Part shown: positions 25,265 to 45,466 of the stretch, piece by piece
How the letters are laid out: the number at the start of each line of letters is the position of its first letter
Numbering within the stretch: position 1 is the first letter of the stretch
From: Ulva prolifera
Lineage: Eukaryota > Chlorophyta > Ulvophyceae > Ulvales > Ulvaceae
Assembly (NCBI GenBank): GCA_023078555.1
Contig: CM041202.1
Location: forward strand, 3,034,022-3,098,021
Direction: 5' to 3'
DNA length: 64,000 bases
Notes under the pieces: generated by a model
The model's database searches: none
What the model saw: only the letters and a program-made list of their open reading frames with translations
Told to the model about the DNA's origin: nothing
Translations under genes and position numbers: made by a program

Positions 25265-25325
25265 CACGAGGCTGCCTCTGTGGCCTGCGGTGCTACCTGC
25301 CTCGCTGGCTTCGTCCTTGTAACAC
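25265..25325 (-). repeat. Dispersed repeat family 2, copy 3
   Basis: On the plus strand it reads CCTGCGGTGCTACCTGCCTC, an exact reverse match of that block in copy 1. It abuts copy A of repeat family 1. Confidence 0.55.
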
Positions 25326-26135
25326 TGTGTACATGAGCCTGCAGGTGTGCGGCCACTGTGCCCCTGTCACTGACGATGTGCAGGGGCTAGGTGGGTGTTG
25401 CCTGAAGGTCACGCAACAGTGAGGGCTGATACAGGCTGGCGCCATGTGAGGCGCCGAGGTCGCTACACATATGATGCGGGCTGCTTGGTAGCAATCGAGA
25501 GACAAGGTGATGGAAATCGAGTGTGGGCTGGAGTACCTGCATGTGTGGCCTGTGGAGGCTGCCAGTACCCCCGGACCATGCTGACGTGGCGTGTTCTAGA
25601 GTCTTCCGCGCCGACAGCGTTCGAGGATGTTGGAGTTTTTCGGCCGCATGCATATGAAAGGCGGCCGCATCTTCAGCGCCGCCGTCATGCATCCCTAACA
25701 AAGCAGTCAGTGTGCGGGGTGACCAGATAGGTCGTAGCACATTTTGTCCAGGGCACCGGTGGTGTCGAACAGCTGCGCCAGACCGCACACGATCGACCAT
25801 CACGAAAAGCCTATGCAAAAGCACCTACCAAGAGTCTGTCTATGCTGGATGCAAATGTTGGATGCGTAATACGTCCTGTTCACACAGTCGTGAAAGGACG
25901 CCGAGCAAGCGCTCCCGGGCAGGAACACCTTGAATTTCTGTCACATGCACAAAACTAGTATGAGCATGGATATCTAGGGCTCTATGCTGGCAGATTCTTC
26001 GTTATCTGCATGCTGGGGCCCGATACTTCCCTTGTCAACACGTCGACGCTCCTGCCGCGCCGAACGTGACATTCCTCCTAGCCCAGCAGATTCTGGTTTT
26101 CAGTCATAATTTGAACATTGTAAGCTTCTGCTTTC

Positions 26136-36889
<10,754 letters not shown>

Positions 36890-37978
36890 AAAGTGGGGCG
36901 GACGAAGAGGGCCACAGCGCAGGACTGATGGCGCCCATTCGTGTACTAGCTGAGCTGCCGATCGCTAGCAGATGTTGTACGCAGCGAATCGATGCGTTCT
37001 CACTTTCGAGTCATGAATGGGCACCAAAGCGCATGCATGCAGGCTTGCAGCAGCATGTGCTGCCTGCCACGAGCACTGGCCACATGACAGTTGTGCTGGA
37101 GGTGGAGCTGTTGTCTTCAAATGTGAGCGCACATGCTGACACAGGATTTGTGGTCGTTATGCGTATGTCGCAGTGAGGTGGTTGTGCAGCTATGTGGCCT
37201 CGCTCCACTGATGAACCGGTGCCAACATCCGGTGGGCAAGCAGCCTTGGCTGGGCCTGGCATTCGGATTGCTTTGCATGTGGCCTGTTTCATACCTGCTG
37301 TGTGTTCAAGCACCCACATTGAGGGACAGCTTAGCAGGTAAACCGAGCAGGTTGTCCAAATTTTGTAACCAGAATGATGCTGCGTGCCGACCTTGACAAA
37401 GACATCTGGTGCACAAGCATGAACCATCGGCCATGATGGCCAAGCATGATGTCCGATCGGACATCGCATCTGAAGGTAGATGTGTATTACAATTCGAAGG
37501 CTACCACTGTTCAAGGCGCTGCGACGGTAACCCACAGCCCTACTGGTGTAGTCTGCACATGTGAAGCATGGCAGCAGGTTCTCTGCTGGACAACATCATG
37601 CATATTACTGGCACCTACTGTTGACACATCGGACCCCGGGACAGTACGTGATCTGCATCCTCAAGCACTGACCATGGTGCTACACTGCACCAGGGCAAGC
37701 AGCGGCCATCACCGCGACGAGTGATGCTAGCTCAAACTTGCGAGCTGATGCAGTCAGTGAACAGGCAGCATTTCTGGCAATGCACCCCCCGGTCCCTGTA
37801 TTGGACAGCAAGTCCAACTTGCTAATGCGCTCTATTTAAGCGCGAAGAGCACATCCTGGCATTGGCCTACAGCATGCACCTGCTGAAGGTAAGGTAATGC
37901 AAAAATACTGCGGCTGGACCTCACAGTCTGCAGATCGTCAGCACACGTTATTATTGGGAGGCTGCACAAGCCTCCATC
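36890..37978. other. Intergenic region after CHD gene
   Basis: No gene is supported. It should include the CHD 3' untranslated region; a TGTAA hexamer-like signal, common before algal poly(A) sites, occurs near 37363. A TATA-like TCTATTTAAG at 37831-37840 precedes the small ORF at 37979. Confidence 0.45.
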
Positions 37979-38176
37979 ATGCTGTACCTTTCCCGAGCCC
38001 TTCGTTCAGCTGCACAGCGGAGCTTTGGGCTGACACCCTCCGGACCGAGAGTTTTGGGTGAAGCTGCTCTGGCTTGCGGCTTGCATGTGTGCACCTCACC
38101 ACGACGGGCCGAGCAGAGCAAGGACACCCCTGTGCCTAGCATGGCCAAGTACATGGCCATGCCTGACGACGCTTGA
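37979..38176 (+). CDS. Possible small mitochondrial protein
   Basis: A 65-codon frame starts MLYLSRALRSAAQRSFG. Arg, Ser, Ala and Leu without acids suggest an amphipathic mitochondrial presequence. A TATA-like TCTATTTAAG lies about 140 bases upstream. The body is short and I recognise no family. It is convergent with the E2 homologue that ends at 38344. It could instead be the first exon of a longer gene, or chance. Confidence 0.3.
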   Translation: MLYLSRALRSAAQRSFGLTPSGPRVLGEAALACGLHVCTSPRRAEQSKDTPVPSMAKYMAMPDDA

Positions 38177-38343
38177 ATACATGCGTGAAGGATTGTTCAA
38201 GAGGAGAAGCCAGATGAAGTTGTTCATGCTGGGTGTGTCAGCGGTGCTACGCTCATGGCGGCACGGCGTCCTCGTTGCTGAGACCGAGGAACAGGCAGGC
38301 ACGTTAAGCTCACGTGGCACATGCCGGTGTGCTGGCTGCTTGC

Positions 38344-39225
38344 TCAGAGCTTGGCAAACCTATGCGTCCAATCAGCCGCAACTTTGTCGTGTTGGGCACG
38401 ATCGCTGAGAAACTGTTGTGCGATGGAGCCGACCAGTGCATCCTCTGCACAGGCATGCAGTCACAGTCAAGAACAGCGCCAGTTCACAACAGCAAGTATA
38501 GGACGAAGGTGATAACGGTCGGCGATGTGTATACAACACTGCAATGTTGGTCTGCTGAAACGTAGACAGATGGAAGTCTGCGTCTATGTTTTACAGGCCA
38601 AGGAACGGCTGCCTACCTGGGCGAGGTTTTGCCAGGAGGTCATAGATGGTAATGAGAACGGTATGAATTGTAAGAGCTGGACGCCACGCTCCAAGCAGGA
38701 TATCAATTCCCACAGTGCCACCCTTGCGTATGTTGCAGTGATACACTGGTGTGCGAAAGGTGACCTGCATTCCGAGCGCGTGTTGAATGGGGTGACCGCA
38801 CCTGTGCGTATGCAGCAAATGCGAAATGGGATCCATCCAGTTACAGAGGGGGCAAAATGGATTCATCACAGCTTCAATGACTGTGGAATCACCGCTGGTA
38901 CCATTGCACTCCGGATCTTACCTTGGGGGGTGCTGATGGATACTCGAAGGGCAGATCAATGTCGAGGAAGAAAAGCCCGCCTTCATACGGAGAGCCTACA
39001 CAAAGCAAAAAGGTGACAGATCATTGTATTGAATCAGTGCTTGAAAACATTTCGATGCAAGATAGCCCGGCGAGCTTGAGCTGCGGACACACCTGGCGGT
39101 CCGGTGATGGCACACGACCACGCGTAAATATTTCCATTTTTCGGCCCCGCCGATATTCCCTTCGTCAGCTTACGACTCATTTCAGCAAGTTCATTTTGTA
39201 TGCGCTTCGAGCTGGAACTCATCAC
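38344..39225 (-). CDS. UBE2E-like E2 homologue lacking the catalytic cysteine
   Basis: Ubiquitin-conjugating (UBC) fold. Exons down the minus strand: 39225-39093, 38995-38922, 38764-38617, 38444-38344. All phases join to 151 residues, the normal length of a minimal E2. Motifs in order: SSKRIQNELAEMSR (helix 1), TGPPGSPYEGGLFFLDIDLP, YPSAPPKVTFRTPVYHCNI, LGAWRPALTIHTVL, PEDALVGSIAQQFL and DWTHRFAKL at the end. The closest class is UBE2E/UBE2D; HCN in place of HPN is normal for UBE2E. Where the family has its ubiquitin-accepting Cys (Gly-x-Ile-Cys-Leu-Asp-Ile-Leu), this protein has GTVGIDIL, with Gly88 encoded by GGA at 38710-38708. So it cannot form the thioester. Open frame and intact splice sites argue against a decayed pseudogene. 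An UEV-like partner role is inferred. Confidence 0.88.
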
Positions 39226-41629
39226 GTTTACAGGTGTTTCAGTGTGCCATCTCCGGGGTACACACTCACTTACTCCTGCACATTCGCGAAGTATTCATGG
39301 CGGGAAATTTGTAGCGAAGATGAATCTCACTTGGCTATGAGAGGGCGCTAGGTCTTGCATTCATCGGGTATGTAGGTGCTGTTCAACACATCACGCCAGG
39401 ATTGTGGGCATCGAGCAGTCATCAGCATGTGCGAGGGAAATTGCAATTGTACTCGTAAACGGCTTGCGAGGAACACTCAGCGCAAGTGATTGAACGTACC
39501 AGCTTCCATTCTTGAAGCGCGCGGTGTGGTCTGGCCGGACATTCCAGCAGCCACGAGTTCAACCTGCGCGATAAACCCGTCAAAATATGCTCCACAGCTT
39601 TCATTGCAAGCGACATGGTATACCGTCTCGGTCAGGCATGCTCGCCCAAAGCGGTCTGCAGGCAGTGGTCGGGAAAATCCGCGTATCAGATATCGGCCGC
39701 CACGTATCCACAATGTCGACAGGATCGGATGCGCCACACGGCTCACCAGTTACGAGTGGTGGTGGTGCAACCTTCTCCGAAGGCTTCCCGCAGGCGTGAC
39801 GTGGAGCGCACGTGGCGAGCGGGATTCAGAGAATTTGTCGGGGTGATCGCACACTCTCGCAAGCCTGCATCGGCAAGGCCACTGCCGATTGTGGCACTAG
39901 GCCTAGTGCTAGCTTGGCCAAGCTTCACAGGCACCACCATGGGCACGCTCACCATGGGTGCGCCACCTGGGGTGAGCCAGGGATCTGGTATCTGAAAGAA
40001 TGGACAGAGTGCACGATTTCGCCTGTTAGTGGTCTTGTAAGCAAGATAAAGTGATATTGGATGTGATGGAACTTATCCGGAGACTTAGAGATGCGTTGCC
40101 GTCCAACTATCTGCGGTTCCGTGGAACTCGTAGACACGACGTAATTCGTCGCCAGTTGTCGTCAGCAGCCACGATCGCAAAACCGCGTCCGTAATTGGAT
40201 CAATCATCAATGTATAATCGGTTTCGCGTGTTGAGGTCTCGCGATCTCGTCCATGAATCGGCGTGTTGTCTCTTGCAAGCTCTGCGTACATGTGCGCATG
40301 TCGCCATGGCAGCTTGTCTAGAGTCATATTTTCCCATAGTGGTCGGTCGAGAATAACTAGAATTATGCTCCTGAGACTGTATGCGGGCTGTACGGCTGTC
40401 TCAAGTCGCTGTGATGTTGTCGTCGATGGCTCTGTATCGTGCGTGTTCAGGACGGATACGTGGTGATGTAGTCGCCGCACAGCTTGCTGGGTACGATAGA
40501 CGCACTCATACATTTCGTTTATGATCTATGTGATCTGTCGTGTCTCTGCGTGTCCACGCAGATAAGGGCGGGCCTTGTTTGGGCGTCTTGGGTGATCTGT
40601 GCGTGACGGTTTAGACGTGTGCCCTTGGGTCTCCAGGGCAGCATCGGGCGCTAGCAATGGCGCCAATCGTGTCTCATGCAGTCTTTAGTACGTTACTTAA
40701 CGGTTTCAGCGGTGTCAAATCGGGATTGTGCTTGAAATAAGCTTGATGCGGTGGTCCTCCGACTGGGACGCCGGGCAGGCTTGCCAGGTTCAATGTGGAT
40801 GGCGGGCATAGTAGATGCATGCGATCCTATCTTAAACCATGTTTTCGTATCAGGTATTAATTAAAGGATGGTCCTTGTGTCCGCCCCGCCATCCGCAAGG
40901 CGTGTACCTGGTCCGTGTGTTGTAAGTCGGGCACAGACGGAGGTGATCATTGGGCTCTTGCTTCACTCAATGGCTCATCGGTATTACCTTTCGTCAAGGA
41001 TGTTCCGGGATGTCTGCTGTCCTTGTGCGGGGCGCCGTGCTAATTCGCTCACCCAACGTGCACACACCTTGCCTATGTGCCTTCCCCATTTTTTCGGGGT
41101 GTGTTGTGGGTGTGCCGCGTGTGGTGAGTCACTGCCAATCACGTGAGCAAGTACGGTGAGCAGTGTGGCATATGGAATTTGGAAGCAGGCGCATATAATG
41201 ATGTGCTATTAGATTGCATGTATACACTGCTGAAACGATTACTTACAATCAGTATGAGTGGTCCTTGCCACCCACCCGCATCACCTATTCTTCGTGGGGC
41301 AACCACCCCCACTCAACCCACTATAGGCCTGTATCAAACAATCTAAGATCTCATTATTAATAGATGAATAGAGTAAGTGGTGATCAACGTTCCTGGAGCC
41401 GGCTTCTTATAACATTCCAGTGCCTCTTCGTCAGTGGACCTGCATGTCGCCCTCCATATCAGTCACAGCCACAGGCCATGCTTGCTTTGCTGAACTCCAT
41501 CACCAGCATCATCAATCCATCTTAGTCATGGCAGCGTGCCGTTGCTGGCATGCTCACGGCGTGTACAACCAAACCTATTCTACAACCACAGATGTTCCAC
41601 GAATAAGTAAGTTTCGTACCGTGCGAAAC
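39226..41629. other. Gene-poor region with weak minus-strand ORFs
   Basis: Apart from the ORF at 40085-40513, minus frames at 39477-39746 and 39422-39616 have fairly protein-like composition but overlap in different frames, and no splice model was found. The DNA is AT-richer than the gene islands. No repeats of either family were seen. Confidence 0.4.
40085..40513 (-). CDS. Unrecognised ORF of 142 codons
   Basis: An uninterrupted minus-strand frame with balanced composition, for example RSIILVILDRPLWENM, DKLPWRHAHMYAELARDN and LLTTTGDELRRVYEFHG. It has no competing long frame on the plus strand. It could be a single-exon gene, the last exon of one, or a remnant of a mobile-element protein. 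No domain is recognised. Confidence 0.35.
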   Translation of the reverse strand: MYECVYRTQQAVRRLHHHVSVLNTHDTEPSTTTSQRLETAVQPAYSLRSIILVILDRPLWENMTLDKLPWRHAHMYAELARDNTPIHGRDRETSTRETDYTLMIDPITDAVLRSWLLTTTGDELRRVYEFHGTADSWTATHL

Positions 41630-43552
41630 TCAACTGCGTGTCTTCTTTGATCTCTTGGTCTGCTTTTTTGCTTGACTTCGGACTCGTTTGGGTCGTGTCG
41701 CTACTTCTGTGTTGGCAGCATCTGTCAAAGGCTGGGCTCCTCCACCAGCCTCGGGTTCCTCTGTGTCCTGCAAAAGTGAGTTCTTTACGCAATCTAGTCC
41801 AGGTCTGGACGGGCCATTGAACAAGTCCAGCGGTCAGTATGTCAAACCTGCTCATCAATGAGGGTCTCGGTTGCTGTCGGTGGTGTAGTGCTGGGCAATG
41901 TGGGAAGTGTAGGTTTAATGGGGTCCTCGGGTGCTTTCTCTCCACTGTCATGAGATGCGGAGGATGCCTGATCGAAACTTAGTCAATGTCAATATTGATC
42001 TGCAGTCGAGAGAGTTGCTGAGAGTTCTATAACATTGCATCAACTCAACGGCTCAACACAAATGCAACGGGCTCGGGTCTTACCAGCCAAGGACAGATGG
42101 AGTAGCCTTGGCCTCCATGGGCTGAAAATTGAAGGAGCGGCTACAGAAAGCAAGCTTCTCGCATAGCATTCGCAATGCGGACGCTGCTGACCTGCAAGCG
42201 GTTGATATGGTGAAAGCTCACGGATGAACAGCCACGCCAGACATTCAGGACATCAGCCAAGTGCACCAGCATCAGATATCGGATGAGGTAAATAGATATG
42301 GGCGCAGCAGTCGACTTACCAAACGATGGTGGACCATCAGTGAATATTGTCACCGTGGCTGTGAAGCTTTCAAAGTCAACTTGCTCTCTTTTTCTGATGC
42401 CTGCATATGTGGACCTTGCTCAAGTCATCGGTGTATGATCAGATCAGGACATTGCTAAATCATGACTATTGCTCCTCGAGCACAGCTCTTCTTTGGATGG
42501 GGAACTCTTTGAGACGACCATGGTGTGACACGTCCGGCGTAAGAGTCTAAGAAACGATTCACGTGTCTGCAGCATCACTAACTACTGACTTGCATTACCG
42601 CTGGCTTCGCGGCTGGAGCTGAAACAGTGACGCAAAACTCTGCACCAGCAGCCCTCGACAAAGTCCAACGATAACGTTTCCAGGCGTGCACACTCGCTGA
42701 AGCGTAATCTCTGTAATAATATCTATGATTTGTATACAAGCAAGTAGGCTATGGTCTTCGCCAGGCCCGGGGGCCTGATCGTCTGACACGCTGATCAACA
42801 ACGCGAGCTTGTATGTGGCGCGCTTCACTACATCAGGCATGAGGAGCATACCATGCACTAAGAGATTTTAATCGTTGCGTATTCAACAGCGAGAGTGCTA
42901 GATGAAGGTCCATTGTTTGCGTAGTGCCGAGAGTTGCAGGTACCGTTGCAGCATGCAAGAGCTAGCGAGTATTAAGAACGGTGACTATCAGGATGATATC
43001 ATATGAGCAGCGATGTGTATGAAAGCGATCAGAACTTGAGCGAAGGGAGGGCTGCCCGCATGCCAGGACCTCGCAAGTGCCAGAAATCGACAATGTCGCC
43101 AGAGAAATACGACATATTGCAGTCGGTGCAGTATTCAAGTTGGCGGACATTATCTGAACCCTGCTCATATTCTTCAGGAAAAAACATCAATTGCGCTTGC
43201 CTGGTGACCTGCGTCACATTGTCGAAGAGTGGCAACAAGGGGCCGCGGGTCAAAACCCCATGGCCAGCACATGTGCACACAGGGCTCCCCAATCATTGAC
43301 AGCTCCACAACAAGTTTCCGTGTACTGGACAGTGTGAAGGCAGCAGCAATGTATGTATTGTTTTATATGGCTGTGATCTACTGTGGCGAGATCGGCTAAG
43401 CCAGTAACGTAAAGCTTTGAGGGAACACAAGCAAGCTGCATGTCGCTGACAATCACGCAGCGTCCACGCATAGATATGTGACTGCGTATGAAAATTATTT
43501 GGCTACCCCATCCTAGTAATCGAACCGCAGACACGGGTGCTGGCACAACCAT
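41630..43552 (-). CDS. Unrecognised 219-residue protein with lysine-rich tail
   Basis: Six exons down the minus strand: 43552-43409, 43208-43070, 42400-42320, 42121-42084, 41967-41848, 41767-41630. Every phase joins, and the frame ends in TGA. The N-terminal half looks like a folded, beta-rich domain: GRCVIVSDMQLACVPSKLY, LMFFPEEYEQ, a CTDC pair, YFSGDIVDFWHLRG, VDFESFTATVTIFTDG. It is followed by a Pro/Thr/Glu-rich linker and a basic tail with RPKRVRSQ and KKQTKRSKKTRS, probably nuclear. An OB-fold or zinc-ribbon nucleic-acid-binding protein is possible, but that is a guess from pattern. The first donor (GTTACT) is weak; TGT/GTTCCC nearby is an alternative. I found no known family. Confidence 0.5.
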
Positions 43553-45466
43553 CGTTCAAAACGCAGCATGTGTGCATAGCGATGCGTCCCTCGCCAGTCT
43601 ACATATTCTACAAATGAAATGCAGTATAGGCTGCAAGTGCCACATGGTTGACGGAAATGGCGCAAGGCACACAACCGGAGAACTGAGTCTGTGCATACAT
43701 GGCGATCGAGGCGACAAGCACCTACATCGTTTATATTTTCCACCTTCTATGGCCAAATGTACAGAGAACATCATAGGGGCTCGAATGATATCTGAACGCA
43801 GGTCTTGCGTCAATTTGGCGCACCGCCTTGTTGCGCACCCAACTCGGTGGAGGACCTGCTCCGGTGCGCAGCTCTCAAGGCAGCACATCAACATCGAGTC
43901 TTTTGGCGATGGTATTGACATTCGCCTGCTTCACATACACAAATGTGCACGTTTTGAACAGCTTTGCGCTTGATTACATATCGAACGAGGCACGGACACA
44001 GGAAGCTCACCCACAATCCGCGCACCCAATGATGCCGCGCAGCCAATAGGTGCGCGGTCAGGTCTCCACATTTGGTCTGACAAGCGCTAGAGTGCACTAA
44101 ACTAATAACAAAATACATTTGGCAACTTAACACTCTTACTGAGTCAGTCTACATGCCTTAACATTGAATACTGAGCAATTCCCAGCATTCCAAATGTCCG
44201 CGCACCCCCATCTAGCGCACCTGGTTTCTTGGCGCACCCGGGTGGGCCAATCCTGCTGTAGCCTCTGTGTTGGTAGCATTGATGCGCCACCAAGCGTCGT
44301 GGCTGCCAATGGCTGCCAAATTTCTACCCTCCCATCGGAAACTTCTCTCGACTGTCCCGAGCTGCCCCGAGCTCCAAGAATCGGCGATGATGGCATGCAT
44401 ATGCTTCGTAAAGCACAAGGGGTGCCGTGCCCTCAGGGCTTCGGGGTTGAGGCTTCGCTGGCCCGGACTGAACCGAATGTTTTTTAGGTGCCCACGTGCA
44501 TAGGTGGTCTGACGCAGTGTGGACGTCAAGGTGAAATGTCGAGTTTGAGGCAATCGCCACCCACGCACGGTCCTTATCTCTAGAGAAAAACGTTCTTTAA
44601 AGATCGCGGCGAAAATGAAGGAGTTATTGAAAGCAAGGTCTCACACGCAGTCGACCACCGACGAGACAGGTCCATTACGTATACGCGCTATCGAAAGCTA
44701 ATGCAGCATGTGCACTTGCGTCAGGCGCATCGGGGGTCCGCTGCGGGGCACCTAGATACGCGTCCAGTCGGAACGAGAGCACGTCAGAAGCTTCGTGCGA
44801 AGCACTGTGAATGTCTATATGCAGGTCGCATACCATGCTGCTGCAACTGAACTTCACAGAAACCATGCATACATACAGTCTGCTCCGTGCGGGGCTTCAA
44901 TCTTTGGCTGGCATCACCGGAAGGGCTGCGGTACGTGCTCGTGCCCGGCCTAGTGCCATGACTGCGTGAGTGGATTTGCGTGTGAATTCCTAGCAATGGC
45001 TCGATGCCCGGCCTCTGTCCTTTGTAACTACATACAGTCTTGCGTCACCTGGAGCATTGGCCTTTCGCCTTGTGTGCCCCTCCACAGGCCGATGCATGCA
45101 GACGACGTGGCGAACTGTACATGTCAACGCTGCCACGGCGGAGCTGCTGCCCCTGGCCCGCGAGTCCGATCTCCAACCCCGCCTGATGCTCCACTGTCAT
45201 GCCGGCGGCGAGCTCAGGTCCAGGAGCACCAGCAAAGCACACATGTCGCGCTGCGCCACATCCGTGGGGGCCGTCGCCGACTCAGCGATCGACACCCAGT
45301 CTCAAGACACGCATGCAGCGATGCCTGCCTGCCCGCGGTAATGCTTGAGGTGTCTCCCCCTGCCCGCCCTTGTCCTTGTGACGCACATGGAGCGTACGGG
45401 GCTGCGCTGCGAACGGCCGCTGAAGCGACGCCGCGCAGGGTGGGGTCTCCACGTGGCGGGGACAGC
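43553..45466. other. Intergenic region
   Basis: No supported gene. Minus frames around 43556-43921 and 43888-44133 hold short protein-like pieces that could be 5' exons of the gene at 41630-43552, but no phase-consistent join was found. The last few hundred bases are the 3' side of the FAD oxidoreductase gene. Confidence 0.4.

Larger units (their letters stand above)
24598..26135. other. Intergenic region upstream of CHD gene
   Basis: It holds copy A of the 65-base dispersed repeat (25190-25254) followed at once by a reverse copy of the second repeat (about 25265-25320). The last few hundred bases should contain the promoter of the remodeller gene. No coding region is supported. Confidence 0.55.

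Noticed and set aside
38720-38740. HCN instead of HPN in the pseudo-E2 as a sign of inactivation
   Set aside because: HCN is normal in the UBE2E class. Only the missing cysteine is unusual.
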